Part shown: positions 54,340 through 63,901 of the stretch, piece by piece | Numbering within the stretch: position 1 is the first letter of the stretch | How the letters are laid out: every line of letters begins with the position of its first letter | Assembly (NCBI RefSeq): GCF_022387135.1 | Contig: NZ_CP092462.1 | Span: 4,526,001-4,590,000, forward strand | DNA from: Comamonas sp. B21-038 | GTDB lineage: Bacteria; Pseudomonadota; Gammaproteobacteria; Burkholderiales; Burkholderiaceae_C | Reading direction: 5' to 3' | Length of the DNA: 64,000 nt | The notes under the pieces: generated by a model | Seen by the model: only the letters and a program-made list of their open reading frames with translations | What the model was told of the DNA's origin: nothing | The model's database searches: none | Translations under genes and position numbers: made by a program

Positions 54340-55869
54340 TCAGGTGCCGGTGGTGATCAGCTGGGCATGGATGCCATGCTGGCGGGCAAACTCCTGCCAC
54401 AGCGCTTCGCGCTCCTGCAGGCGGCGGGGGGCGCCGGCATTGCGGGCGGCAAAATCGCTGCCCCAGAGCCAGAGCTGGCCGTTGGCGCCGTGGCGGTTGT
54501 GCAGCTGGGTGAGCAGCTCGCCATGCACCTCGGCCTCGGGCGTGGCCGACAGGCTGACCAGCACCACGGCCTGCGCGCCTGCGGGCACATCGATGCCGGG
54601 CAGCGCCGCGCCATAGGCCAGGGTCGGCAGCCAGTCAACATGGGCGCCGGCGCCATAGAGGCCGATCGCATGGTGGCCGATCGCCGCGCGGCGCTCGGGC
54701 GTCACATCCATGCTGAAGGGCAGCAGCACCAGGCGCGTGGCCAGGCCGCCAAAGTCGCGCTGCAGGCGGGCAAAGTAGGCCTGGTTCAGCGGCAGCTGCA
54801 GGTGCTGGCGGCGCCAGCGTGCGCGCAGCCCCTGCCACAGGGCCAGCAGCAAACGCGGTAGCACCACGGTGGCGCCCAGCAAGGCGGTATAGGCCCAGAC
54901 CCAGCGCTCGCCCACATAGGTGACCGGCGCGCTGAGCACACCGGGCTGCGGCGCCTGGGCCGCTGCCGATTGGTACTGCGCCGGCATGCTGCTGGTCACC
55001 CAGCCTTGCAGCGCCTGGATGTCGGCCAGGCTCCACGGCGTTGTCCATTGCAGCCACTGGGTGGGGGCAAACAGGATGTTGAGCCAGTGCTGCACCTGCG
55101 CGGCCGACAGGAAGGTGCTCTCCCAGCCGACCTGGTATTCCTTGGTCAGACCGGTGAGCCACAGCGAGGCCAGTGCGCCGGCTGCCACCAGCGCCGCACC
55201 CAGGTGCAGCCACTGCAGCCACTGGGCGTTGCGCACGCCTTCGCTGGCCTGCCACCAGTTGCGCTCAAAGCGCAGCGCCATCTTGCGCAGGCCGCTGCCG
55301 CGCAGCGCGGGCATGGCCTTGCCGCGCAGGCGTGCCAGCCAGCCGGGGTGTTCGTCTGCGGTTGCGGTGGGTGTGTCTTGGCCGCCAGCGGGCAGCTGGG
55401 CCGGTTCCCAGAGCGCCACCCGGGCGGGCTGGCGCCGCGCCAGGCCCACCATGCTGCGCACCAGCAGCACTGCATACATCAGCAGGTTCCACAGCACGAT
55501 GCCCATCAGCGACAGCGACAGCAGATCGACGCGGTGCGGATCGGTGATGCGGTGGCTCGCAAAGCCCAGGCACAGCGCCAGCAGGCCGATGGCCAGCGGC
55601 GTCCAGCGCGCCAGGCCCGGGGCATGCTGCCAGAGCTGGCGCACATCGGCGGGCAACTGGCTGGCCTGGATGATGCGCTGGGCGCGCAGCTGCAAAAACT
55701 GGGCAAAGGCGGCCTGGCCGGCCTTGCCACCCAAGGCGGGCTTGCCCAAAGTGTGCAGCACCTCCTGCGTGATGGCCTCGCAGCGCGCAGCGCTGGGCAG
55801 GGCCTCATGGGGCGGCGAGGTTTCGATGGCATGGGCCAGGGCGATGTCACGAACGGCGTCAGCTTTCAT
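54340..55869 (-). CDS. DUF2868 membrane protein, partner of the DUF3482 GTPase
   Basis: 509 residues from ATG 55869; the much longer open frame upstream runs antisense through trpB and is not used. Four or five hydrophobic helices are visible (about 95-115, 122-145, 235-260 and 335-365). A soluble C-terminal domain follows, with VVLVSLSATPEAEVHGELLTQL and LWLWGSDFAARN. Family function is unknown. It is transcribed with the DUF3482 gene and is divergent from trpB. Confidence 0.78.
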   Translation of the reverse strand: MKADAVRDIALAHAIETSPPHEALPSAARCEAITQEVLHTLGKPALGGKAGQAAFAQFLQLRAQRIIQASQLPADVRQLWQHAPGLARWTPLAIGLLALCLGFASHRITDPHRVDLLSLSLMGIVLWNLLMYAVLLVRSMVGLARRQPARVALWEPAQLPAGGQDTPTATADEHPGWLARLRGKAMPALRGSGLRKMALRFERNWWQASEGVRNAQWLQWLHLGAALVAAGALASLWLTGLTKEYQVGWESTFLSAAQVQHWLNILFAPTQWLQWTTPWSLADIQALQGWVTSSMPAQYQSAAAQAPQPGVLSAPVTYVGERWVWAYTALLGATVVLPRLLLALWQGLRARWRRQHLQLPLNQAYFARLQRDFGGLATRLVLLPFSMDVTPERRAAIGHHAIGLYGAGAHVDWLPTLAYGAALPGIDVPAGAQAVVLVSLSATPEAEVHGELLTQLHNRHGANGQLWLWGSDFAARNAGAPRRLQEREALWQEFARQHGIHAQLITTGT

Positions 55870-55959
55870 GGCAGCTATTGTGGCACCGGGAAAACCTGCA
55901 AGCTGTAGCCGGGGACGCTGTGGTATCAACGAAGCTTTGCGTTCACAGAGACACCACAG

Positions 55960-57168
55960 ATGACAACAATGATGAACTTTGCCGACATGCCCGATGCCAA
56001 CGGTTTCTTTGGTGACTACGGCGGCCAGCTGGTGCCCCCGCATCTGAAAAAGGCGATGGACGATATCGCCGAGGCCTACGAGCAGATCGTGCAACGCCAG
56101 GATTTTCAGGATGAGCTCCAGCACCTGTTCCAGGACTATGTGGGCCGCCCCAGCCCCATCTTCCATGCCCGGCGCCTGTCGCAGCAGCTGGGCGGCGCGC
56201 AGATCCACCTCAAGCGCGAAGACCTCAACCACACCGGCGCACACAAGATCAACCACTGCCTGGGCGAGGCACTGCTGGCCAAGTTCATGGGCAAGACCAA
56301 GGTGATCGCCGAGACCGGCGCCGGCCAGCATGGCGTGGCCTTGGCAACGGCCTGCGCGCTGGTGGGCATCCCCTGCGAGATCCACATGGGCCAGGTCGAT
56401 ATCGAGAAGGAGCACCCCAACGTCACCAAGATGCGCATCCTGGGCTGCAAGCTGGTGCCGGTGACCTTTGGCCAGGCAACGTTGAAGGAGGCCGTCGACA
56501 GCGCGTTTGAGGAATACCTCAAGGACCCGACGAACTACCTCTATGCGATCGGCTCGGTGGTGGGCCCGCACCCGTTTCCGAAGATGGTGCGCGACTTCCA
56601 GTCCATCGTCGGGCGCGAGGCGCGCGAGCAGTTCCAGACCCGCCATGGCAAGCTGCCCGACTATGTCGCGGCCTGCGTGGGCGGCGGCTCCAATGCGATG
56701 GGCATCTTCAGCGCCTTCCTGGCCGAAGCCGGTGTCAAGCTGGTCGGTGTGGAGCCGGCGGGCGAGGGCGTGGACCAGCCGGGCAAGCATGCCGCGACCT
56801 TGTCGGTGGGCAAGCCCGGTGCCATCCATGGCATGAAATGCTATGTGCTGGAGAACGCCGATGGCAGCCCTGCGGCCGTGCATTCCATCGCCTCGGGCCT
56901 GGACTACCCCGGTGTGGGCCCGCAGCACAGCTACCTCAAGGACCTGGGCCGGGTCGACTACCAGGCGGTGGACGACCAGGCCTGCCTCGATGCCTTCATG
57001 ACCCTGTCGCGGGTCGAGGGCATCATCCCGGCGCTGGAAAGCGCCCATGCCGTCGCATGGGCCATGCGCATCGCGCCCCAGCTGGACAAGGGCGTGAACA
57101 TCCTCGTCAACCTCTCGGGCCGGGGCGACAAGGACGCCGATTACGTGGCCAGGAAGCTGGGGCTCTGA
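55960..57168 (+). CDS. trpB: Tryptophan synthase beta subunit, stand-alone
   Basis: 402 residues. The PLP Lys is K96 in HTGAHKINH, the catalytic Glu is E118 in [16 protein letters not shown], and the phosphate loop is GGGSNAMG. The [22 protein letters not shown] block is diagnostic. It joins indole and serine to make tryptophan. No trpA or trpF lies nearby; the gene stands alone between DUF2868 and a LysR gene. Some segments differ from the usual TrpB pattern ([28 protein letters not shown]), so it may be a second, divergent copy. Confidence 0.93.
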   Translation: MTTMMNFADMPDANGFFGDYGGQLVPPHLKKAMDDIAEAYEQIVQRQDFQDELQHLFQDYVGRPSPIFHARRLSQQLGGAQIHLKREDLNHTGAHKINHCLGEALLAKFMGKTKVIAETGAGQHGVALATACALVGIPCEIHMGQVDIEKEHPNVTKMRILGCKLVPVTFGQATLKEAVDSAFEEYLKDPTNYLYAIGSVVGPHPFPKMVRDFQSIVGREAREQFQTRHGKLPDYVAACVGGGSNAMGIFSAFLAEAGVKLVGVEPAGEGVDQPGKHAATLSVGKPGAIHGMKCYVLENADGSPAAVHSIASGLDYPGVGPQHSYLKDLGRVDYQAVDDQACLDAFMTLSRVEGIIPALESAHAVAWAMRIAPQLDKGVNILVNLSGRGDKDADYVARKLGL

Positions 57169-57203
57169 GCGGGCACAGCGTCCACCCAGGCCGAAAGCCA
57201 GCC

Positions 57204-57229
57204 AAAGGGAGCGCAAGCTCCCTTTTTTT
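57204..57229 (+). terminator. Rho-independent terminator of trpB
   Basis: AAAGGGAGC (57204-57212) pairs with GCTCCCTTT (57217-57225) around GCAA, followed by a T tract to 57229. Confidence 0.92.
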
Positions 57230-57342
57230 GCGTCCGCATTGCGCTGCCTGCGGGCTGCCGCCGCCTCGGTACCCGGGTAAATACGCTTCTGCTATTTGGA
57301 TATGTCTATTTAGTATTTGTAGATTGCATACTCAATAGCTCA

Positions 57343-57361
57343 GAATGCGGTTTTCGCATTC
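57343..57361 (+). promoter_or_regulatory. Leader hairpin or dyad just before a LysR start
   Basis: GAATGCG (57343-57349) and CGCATTC (57355-57361) are perfect complements around GGTTTT-type loop bases, ending seven bases before ATG 57369. No Shine-Dalgarno sequence is visible there, so it may act as an operator or in translation control. Confidence 0.35.
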
Positions 57362-57368
57362 AATACCC

Positions 57369-58370
57369 ATGGAACTTCGCCAGCTTGAGGCCTTCGCGGC
57401 CGTGATCTCGACCGGCAGCGTGACGGCCGCCGGCCGCATGCTGGGCCGTTCGCAGCCCGCGATCAGCCGCCTGGTGCAGGAGCTGGAGCAAGAGATTGGC
57501 TATGCGCTGTTCAGCCGCAACGGACCGCGCATCACCCCGAATGAGCAAGGCTTTCTGCTGTACGAGGATGTGGCCCATGCGCTGCACAGCCTGCAGCAGA
57601 TCCGCCAGCGCGCCCGCGAGATTGCAGGCGGCAGCCAACGCCCGCTGAACCTGCTGGCCACGCCGGCGCTGGCCGCGGGCCTGGTGCCTGCGGCGCTGGC
57701 GCGGCTGGAAGGCGCGATGGCGCAGAGTATTTCGCACATCCAGCTGCGCAGCGCCTCGCCCGAGCAGGTGGCCCAGGGTGTGCTGACCGGTGCCGCCCAG
57801 CTGGGCGTGAGCAGCCTGCCGCTGGAGCACCGGGGCCTGCAGGTGCACTGGATTGGCCGCGCTGCCTGCGTGGCGGTGCTGCCCGAGGGCGACCCGCTGG
57901 CCGCACTGGACGTGGTACCCCTCGCCGCGCTGGCCGAGCGCCGCATCATCACCATGGCCAACCCCTACCGCTTGCGCGGCCGCCTCGATGAGGCCTTTGC
58001 CGCTGCCCGCCCGGGCGCGCAACCCGGGCAGACCCAGTTCATGGAAACCAATGCCTCGGTGAACGCGATGGCTGCGGTGCGCGCGGGCCTGGGTGTCTCG
58101 GTGCTGGAGCCGGTGACGGCGCTGGGCCTGCCGCTGCAAGGCGTGGTGGTGCGCCCGCTCGATACCGACATCCCCTTTTTGTTTGGCGTGGTCAGCCAGC
58201 AGGCCACGCCTTGCACGCCGGCGATGGATGCGCTGTGCCAGGCCTTGACCGAGGTGGCGCAGGCGCTGCTGCCCGGCTTTGTACTGCATGACGCGCGAGA
58301 GCATGCCGCGCTGCTGGAAGAAATGCTGCCAGAGGGCCAGCGGCCCGCTGCTGGCGCGCAAGAACCTTGA
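57369..58370 (+). CDS. LysR-family transcriptional regulator (OccR/NocR-like)
   Basis: 333 residues from ATG 57369. The N-terminus MELRQLEAFAAVISTGSVTAAGRMLGRSQPAISRLVQELE resembles the OccR/NocR group that controls opine and amino-acid uptake and catabolism. The effector domain covers about 95-300. It lies 11 bp before a flavin monooxygenase and a dipeptide-type ABC operon on the same strand, which it probably controls. A strong terminator separates it from trpB. Confidence 0.86.
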   Translation: MELRQLEAFAAVISTGSVTAAGRMLGRSQPAISRLVQELEQEIGYALFSRNGPRITPNEQGFLLYEDVAHALHSLQQIRQRAREIAGGSQRPLNLLATPALAAGLVPAALARLEGAMAQSISHIQLRSASPEQVAQGVLTGAAQLGVSSLPLEHRGLQVHWIGRAACVAVLPEGDPLAALDVVPLAALAERRIITMANPYRLRGRLDEAFAAARPGAQPGQTQFMETNASVNAMAAVRAGLGVSVLEPVTALGLPLQGVVVRPLDTDIPFLFGVVSQQATPCTPAMDALCQALTEVAQALLPGFVLHDAREHAALLEEMLPEGQRPAAGAQEP

Positions 58371-58381
58371 GAGAACCACGC

Positions 58382-59869
58382 ATGAACGACGACCGCCAAT
58401 TGCCGCCCGCCGGGCTGGCTGCACTCGAAGCACGGGTGCGCCAGGACCTGGCCTGGCTGGACCTGCCCGCCAAGGACTGGGTGCCCGAAACCGCGCTCGA
58501 GGGCGAACCGGTACTGCCCGTTGCCATCATCGGCGGCGGCATGTCGGGTCTGGCCGCGTGCGCGGCGCTGCGCTTCATGGGCGTACCGGCCCAGATTTTT
58601 GACCAGTCGCCCGCCGGCTTTGAAGGCCCCTGGGCGACGACGGCGCGCATGGAAACCCTGCGCTCGCCCAAGCAGCTCACCGGCCCGGCGCTGGGCAAAC
58701 CGGCGCTGACCTTCCGCGCCTGGTTCGAGTCGCAGTTCGGCCTGGAGGCCTGGGAGGCGCTCGACAAGATCCCGCGCCTGCAGTGGATGGACTACCTGCG
58801 CTGGTACCGCCAGGTGCTGGCGCTGCCGGTGCACAACGGCCACAAGGTGCTGGCCGTGCGCCCGCGCGGTGCCGATGGCGTGGTGCAGCTCGATCTGGAA
58901 ACCCCCGACGGCGCGCGCAAGGTGCTGGCGCGGCATGTGGTGCTGGCCACCGGCCGCGACGGCCTGGGCGGCGCCTATGTGCCCGAGATGGCGCGCAGCC
59001 TGCCGCGTGACCGCTGGGCCCATTCGTCGGACAGCACCGATTACGCCCAGCTGGCCGGCAAGCGCATCGGCGTGGTGGGCGCCGGTGCCTCGGCGATGGA
59101 CAGTGCTGCCACGGCGCTGGAGAGCGGCGCTGCCAGTGTCGATCTGCTGATCCGCCGCAGCGATATTCCGCGCGTCAACAAGGGCAAGGGCGCTGGCAGC
59201 CCGGGCCTGACCCATGGCCATCTGCACCTGCCTGATGACTGGAAATGGAAGATCCGCCACTACATCAATGTGCAGCAGGTGCCGCCGCCCCGGGGCAGCA
59301 CCTTGCGCGTCTCGCGCCATGCCAATGCCCGCTTCAACCTGGGCTGCGCGATCGAGCGCATGGAATGGACCGGCGACGAGATCCGCGTGCACACCTCCAA
59401 GGGCGTGTTCCATCTGGACTTTGTCGTGTTCTCCACCGGCTTTCGCATCGACTGGAATGCGCGCAGCGAATTTGCCCCCTTTGCCGCCCATGTGCGCAAC
59501 TGGGGCGACCGCTTCCGCCACCCCGAGGGCGAGGACGACCAGGAGCTGTCCGACTCGCCCGACCTGGGCCCGGCCTTCGAGCTGCAGCCAAAGATTCCCG
59601 GCGCCTGCCCGGGGCTGGAGCGCATCCATGCGTTCTCCTACCCGGCGGCGCTGACGCATGGCACCGTGTCCGGCGATATTCCTGCGATCAGCGTGGGCGC
59701 CGAGCGCCTGGCCCAGGGCATCAGCAGCCGCCTGTATGCCGAAGATGTTCAGTGGCATTTCGAGAAGCTGCAGGCCTTCAGCGACCCCGAAGTGTTTGGC
59801 GATGAGTGGACGCCGGCCGACCCCCCCGGCCAGACCGCCGCGTTGCTGGACAAGGCGGACGCACCATGA
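58382..59869 (+). CDS. Flavin-containing monooxygenase-like FAD/NAD(P) oxidoreductase
   Basis: 495 residues from ATG 58382. There are two Rossmann dinucleotide motifs: VAIIGGGMSGLAA (FAD, about residues 52-64) and IGVVGAGASAMDSA (NADPH, about 225-238). The ATG-type block VVLATGRDGLGG is between them, and VVFSTGFRIDW is typical of FMO/BVMO-like proteins. The exact BVMO fingerprint is not evident. It overlaps the first permease gene by ATGA, so it is co-translated with the importer and probably oxidises the imported compound. Confidence 0.85.
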   Translation: MNDDRQLPPAGLAALEARVRQDLAWLDLPAKDWVPETALEGEPVLPVAIIGGGMSGLAACAALRFMGVPAQIFDQSPAGFEGPWATTARMETLRSPKQLTGPALGKPALTFRAWFESQFGLEAWEALDKIPRLQWMDYLRWYRQVLALPVHNGHKVLAVRPRGADGVVQLDLETPDGARKVLARHVVLATGRDGLGGAYVPEMARSLPRDRWAHSSDSTDYAQLAGKRIGVVGAGASAMDSAATALESGAASVDLLIRRSDIPRVNKGKGAGSPGLTHGHLHLPDDWKWKIRHYINVQQVPPPRGSTLRVSRHANARFNLGCAIERMEWTGDEIRVHTSKGVFHLDFVVFSTGFRIDWNARSEFAPFAAHVRNWGDRFRHPEGEDDQELSDSPDLGPAFELQPKIPGACPGLERIHAFSYPAALTHGTVSGDIPAISVGAERLAQGISSRLYAEDVQWHFEKLQAFSDPEVFGDEWTPADPPGQTAALLDKADAP

Positions 59870-60840
59870 TCGGCTGGCTGTTGCGCCGCCTTGCGCAGGC
59901 GCTGGTGGTGGTGCTCTTGATGACGGTGATCGTCTTCGTCGGCCTGCATGCCATCGGCAACCCGGTCGATATCCTCATCGGCCAGGACGTGGACCAGGTC
60001 GAGCGTGCGCGCATCATCGCCCAGCTGGGCTTTGACCAGCCGCTGTGGCGCCAGTACCTGGGCTTTGTCGGCGGCGCGCTGCAGGGCAACCTGGGCGTGA
60101 GCTTTGTCTACAACGTGCCGGCGATCGAGCTGATTTTGCAGCGCCTGCCGGCGACCCTGGAGCTGGCGATTGCCGCGCTGGTCATCGCCGTGGTACTGGG
60201 CGTGCCGCTGGGCCTGCTGGCCGGCCTCTACCCCGAGAGCTGGTTTTCCAAATCCATCATGGCCGGCAGCATCGTGGGCTTTTCGCTGCCCACGTTCTGG
60301 GTCGGCCTGATGCTGATCATGACCTTCAGCGTCTCGCTGGGCATGCTGCCGTCGAGCGGACGCGGCCAGACCGTGGAGTTTCTCGGCGCGCAGTGGTCGT
60401 TTCTGACGGCTGACGGCCTGCGCCACATGCTGCTGCCGGCGATCAACCTGTCGCTGTTCAAGATCTCGCTGGTGATCCGTTTGACGCGCGCCGGTGTGCG
60501 TGAAGTGCTGCCGCTGGACTATGTGAAGTTCGCCCGCGCCAAGGGCCTGTCGCCGCTGCGCGTGGTGGGCCTGCATGTGCTGCGCAATACGATGATTCCG
60601 CTGGTCACCGTGCTGGGCCTGGAGCTGGGCTCGACCATCGCCTTTGCGGTGGTGACCGAGAGCATCTTCTCCTGGCCGGGCGCCGGCAAGCTGATTCTGG
60701 ACAGCATCAATGCGCTGGACCGTCCCGTCATCGTCTCCTACCTGGTGGTGGTGGTCTGCCTGTTCGTCACGCTCAATCTGATCGTGGATATCTTGTACAA
60801 GGTGCTCGACCCCCGCGTGCGCCTGGAGGGCGCAGCATGA
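59866..60840 (+). CDS. dppB: Dipeptide/nickel-type ABC permease (DppB family)
   Basis: 324 residues. MIGWLLRRLAQALVVVLLMTVIVF and the FDQPLWRQYLGFVGGALQGNLG stretch are typical of DppB/OppB. Six membrane helices are expected. The EAA loop KFARAKGLSPLRVVGLHVLRNT is near residue 220. It forms the channel with the next permease. Its start overlaps the monooxygenase stop and its stop overlaps the dppC start. Confidence 0.92.
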   Translation: MIGWLLRRLAQALVVVLLMTVIVFVGLHAIGNPVDILIGQDVDQVERARIIAQLGFDQPLWRQYLGFVGGALQGNLGVSFVYNVPAIELILQRLPATLELAIAALVIAVVLGVPLGLLAGLYPESWFSKSIMAGSIVGFSLPTFWVGLMLIMTFSVSLGMLPSSGRGQTVEFLGAQWSFLTADGLRHMLLPAINLSLFKISLVIRLTRAGVREVLPLDYVKFARAKGLSPLRVVGLHVLRNTMIPLVTVLGLELGSTIAFAVVTESIFSWPGAGKLILDSINALDRPVIVSYLVVVVCLFVTLNLIVDILYKVLDPRVRLEGAA

Positions 60841-61775
60841 GCGGCACCAACACCCCTGCGAACACCCCCGTGGGCACGGCCCCGGCAGCGGCGCTGCGCC
60901 AGCCTTCGCCCTGGCGCGCGCATGTGGCGGATTTCATGGCCTCGCGCCTGGCGCTGTTCGGCCTCATCGTCGCCGTGGTGCTGATTCTGGCGGCGCTGGT
61001 GGCGCCCTGGATCACGCCGCAGAACCCCTATGACCTGCAGCAGCTCGACGTGCTCGATGCACGCCTGCCGCCAGGCTCGGCCAATGGCATGGACAGCTTC
61101 CACTACATGCTGGGCACCGACGGCCAGGGCCGCGATCTGTACTCCGCAATCCTCTATGGCCTGCGCATCAGTCTGCTGGTGGGCGTGGGCTCGGCGCTGA
61201 TTGCCGGCGTTGTGGGCACCTTGCTGGGCCTGCTGGCCGCCTATGCCGGTGGCAAGACCGACACGATCATCATGCGCGTGGTCGATCTGATCCTGTCCTT
61301 TCCCTCGATCCTGGTGGCGATGATGATCCTGGCCTACCTGGGCAAGGGCGTGGGCAATGTGGTGCTGACCCTGGTGATCCTGGAATGGGCCTACTACGCC
61401 CGCACCGCACGCGGCCAGGCCCTGGTTGAGCGCCGGCGCGAGTATGTCGAGGCGGCGCGCTGCCTGGACATCCCCAACTGGCGCATCATGGTGCGCCACA
61501 TTCTGCCCAACTGCCTGCCGCCGCTGATTGTGATCGGCACCCTGCAGATCGCCCGCGCCATCACCTTGGAGGCCACCTTGAGCTTTCTGGGCCTGGGCGT
61601 GCCGGTGACCGAGCCTTCGCTGGGCCTGCTGATCTCCAATGGCTACCAGTTCATGCTCTCGGGCCAGTACTGGATCAGTTTTTACCCCGGCATTGCGCTC
61701 TTGGTCACCATCGTGGCGATCAACCTGGTGGGCGACCGCCTGCGCGATGTCCTGAACCCGAGGAACACCCGATGA
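60837..61775 (+). CDS. dppC: Dipeptide/nickel-type ABC permease (DppC family)
   Basis: 312 residues with the N-terminal helix of OppC_N type and the conserved LGTDGQGRDLYSAILYGLRISL. The EAA loop reads EAARCLDIPNWRIMVRHILPN near residue 205, and the motif EATLSFLGLGVPVTEPSLGLLI is diagnostic. It works with DppB. Both ends overlap neighbours by four bases. Confidence 0.93.
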   Translation: MSGTNTPANTPVGTAPAAALRQPSPWRAHVADFMASRLALFGLIVAVVLILAALVAPWITPQNPYDLQQLDVLDARLPPGSANGMDSFHYMLGTDGQGRDLYSAILYGLRISLLVGVGSALIAGVVGTLLGLLAAYAGGKTDTIIMRVVDLILSFPSILVAMMILAYLGKGVGNVVLTLVILEWAYYARTARGQALVERRREYVEAARCLDIPNWRIMVRHILPNCLPPLIVIGTLQIARAITLEATLSFLGLGVPVTEPSLGLLISNGYQFMLSGQYWISFYPGIALLVTIVAINLVGDRLRDVLNPRNTR

Positions 61776-62800
61776 GCAGCGTGCCCACCTTGCAGGTGCG
61801 CCATCTGCGCACCGAGTTTGCGACCCGCGCCGGCACCCTGCGCGCGGTCAACGATGTGTCCTTCACCCTGGAGCGCGGCCGCATCCTGGGCCTGGTCGGC
61901 GAGTCCGGCTCGGGCAAGTCCGTCACCGGTTTTTCCATCATGGGCCTGGTCGATGCACCGGGCCGCGTGACTGGCGGTGAGGTGCTGTTCCAGGGCCGCG
62001 ACATCACCAAGATCAAGCCGCGCGAGCTGCGCCAGCTGCAGGGCAACCGCATCGCGATGATCTTCCAGGACCCGATGATGACGCTCAACCCCGTGTTGCG
62101 CGTGGACACGCAGATGATCGAAGCGGTGCGCGCCCATACCTCGGCCAGCAAGGCCCAGGCACGTGACCGTGCCCGCGAGACCCTGGCGATGATGGGCATT
62201 GCCAGCCCCGACGAGCGCCTGCAGGCCTACCCGCACCAGCTGTCGGGCGGCATGCGCCAGCGCGTGGCCATTGCCACGGCGATGCTGCACCGGCCCGATC
62301 TGATCATTGCCGACGAGCCCACAACGGCGCTGGATGTGACCATCCAGGCGCAGATCCTGTCCGAGGTGCAGAAGCTGGCGCGCCAGCAGGGCACCTCGCT
62401 GATCTGGATCACGCACGACCTGTCGGTGGTGGCCGGTCTGGCCGACGAAGTGGCCGTGATGTATGCCGGCCGCATCGTCGAGCAAGGCGGCGTCGATGCC
62501 GTGCTGGACAGCCCGCTGCACCCTTATACCGCCGGCCTCATCGGCAGCCTGCCGGCCAACAACCGGCGCGGCAGCCGCCTGCAGCAGATTCCCGGAATGA
62601 CGCCCAATATGCTGCAGCTGCCGCCGGGCTGTGCCTTTGCCGCCCGCTGCGCCCGCGCCACCGCTGCCTGCCAGGCCCAGCCCGAGCAGACCGAGCCGCT
62701 GCCCGGCCGCCTGGTGCGCTGCTTCCACCCGGCGCTGGCCGCCAGCGCCCCCAGCAACCTGGGTGCCACCGCGCCGCAAGGCCTGGAGGCCCGCCCATGA
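61772..62800 (+). CDS. dppD: Dipeptide-type ABC ATPase (DppD family)
   Basis: 342 residues. Walker A is GESGSGKS (K49), the signature [12 protein letters not shown], Walker [13 protein letters not shown], and the switch His is in ITHDLSVV. The C-terminal oligopeptide-type extension [17 protein letters not shown] contains the cysteines of the OppD/DppD tail that can hold an iron-sulfur cluster. It forms a heterodimer with DppF. Confidence 0.93.
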   Translation: MSSVPTLQVRHLRTEFATRAGTLRAVNDVSFTLERGRILGLVGESGSGKSVTGFSIMGLVDAPGRVTGGEVLFQGRDITKIKPRELRQLQGNRIAMIFQDPMMTLNPVLRVDTQMIEAVRAHTSASKAQARDRARETLAMMGIASPDERLQAYPHQLSGGMRQRVAIATAMLHRPDLIIADEPTTALDVTIQAQILSEVQKLARQQGTSLIWITHDLSVVAGLADEVAVMYAGRIVEQGGVDAVLDSPLHPYTAGLIGSLPANNRRGSRLQQIPGMTPNMLQLPPGCAFAARCARATAACQAQPEQTEPLPGRLVRCFHPALAASAPSNLGATAPQGLEARP

Positions 62801-63831
62801 ACGAGATGATGAACACCCCAGCGGACAGCGCAGCAGTCACCCCGGTCGTCGAGCTGCGCCAGGTCAGCAAGCGCTTTGGCGAGCACAAGCCCGGCCTGGG
62901 CGGCCGCCTGCTGCAAAGCCTGGGGCTGGAAAAGCCCCACCCGGTGACCCGTGCGGTCGACCAGGTCGATCTGCTGGTGCGCCCCGGTGAGGTGGTGGGC
63001 CTGGTGGGCGAATCCGGTTGCGGCAAGTCCACCCTGGGCCGCATGGCGGCCGGGTTGCTGCCGCCGTCCGATGGCGAAGTGCGCTTTTCCGGCAAACCGC
63101 TGGCCGCGCTGACGCCAGCCGAGCGCCATGCTGAGCGCCTGCGCATCCAGATGATCTTCCAGGACCCGTACGCCAGCTTGAACCCGCGCCTGCGCGTGGA
63201 CGAGATCGTTGGCGAGGCGGCCCGCATCCATGGCCTGGTGGACCAGGCCGGTTTTGACGACTATGTCTGCGCGCAGATGGAGCGCGCCGGGCTCGACCCC
63301 GCGCTGCGCAGCCGCTACCCGCACCAGTTCAGCGGCGGCCAGCGCCAGCGCATCGGTATTGCCCGCGCACTGGCGGTGCAGCCGCACATGCTGGTCTGCG
63401 ATGAGGCGGTGGCCGCGCTCGATGTGTCGATCCAGGCGCAGATCCTGAACCTGTTCATGGACCTGCGCGAGCAGCTGCACCTGACCTATCTGTTCATCAG
63501 CCATGACCTGGGCGTCGTCGAGCACATCTGCGACCGGGTGGTGGTGATGTACCTGGGCCGCGTGATCGAGACTGCGCCGGTCGAAGAGCTGTTTGCCCGG
63601 CCCAACCACCCCTACACCCAGGCCTTGCTGGCCGAGGTGCCCAACATGAACGCCCGCCACAAGACCTACTCGGCCATCCAGGGTGAAATCCCCAGCCCGC
63701 TGAACCCTCCCAGCGGCTGCCACTTCCATCCGCGATGTCCGCGTGCGATGCCGCGCTGCACGGTGGAGGCGCCCCAGCTCAAGGGCATTGCCATCCAGCA
63801 CCAAAGCGCCTGCCATTTGAACGACGCCTGA
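62797..63831 (+). CDS. dppF: Dipeptide-type ABC ATPase (DppF family)
   Basis: 344 residues. Walker A is GESGCGKST (K77), the signature FSGGQRQRIGIARAL, Walker B MLVCDEAVAALD, and the switch His is in ISHDLGVVEHI. The usual DEP of Walker B reads DEA here, a common variation in this subfamily. The C-terminal tail CHFHPRCPRAMPRC has the cysteines of the DppF extension. It partners DppD. Confidence 0.92.
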   Translation: MNEMMNTPADSAAVTPVVELRQVSKRFGEHKPGLGGRLLQSLGLEKPHPVTRAVDQVDLLVRPGEVVGLVGESGCGKSTLGRMAAGLLPPSDGEVRFSGKPLAALTPAERHAERLRIQMIFQDPYASLNPRLRVDEIVGEAARIHGLVDQAGFDDYVCAQMERAGLDPALRSRYPHQFSGGQRQRIGIARALAVQPHMLVCDEAVAALDVSIQAQILNLFMDLREQLHLTYLFISHDLGVVEHICDRVVVMYLGRVIETAPVEELFARPNHPYTQALLAEVPNMNARHKTYSAIQGEIPSPLNPPSGCHFHPRCPRAMPRCTVEAPQLKGIAIQHQSACHLNDA

Positions 63832-63832
63832 A

Positions 63833-63846
63833 CGCTCAGCTGAGCG
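63833..63846 (+). promoter_or_regulatory. Perfect 14-bp palindrome between dppF and the binding-protein gene
   Basis: CGCTCAGCTGAGCG is a perfect palindrome right after the dppF stop, followed by CCGCCTTTTAT. It could be a weak terminator or processing site that sets binding-protein expression apart from the rest. Confidence 0.55.
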
Positions 63847-63901
63847 CCGCCTTTTATCCGCATTCTTTGCACCGTTTTCACAGTTTCACCAGGAGTTCGC
63901 C

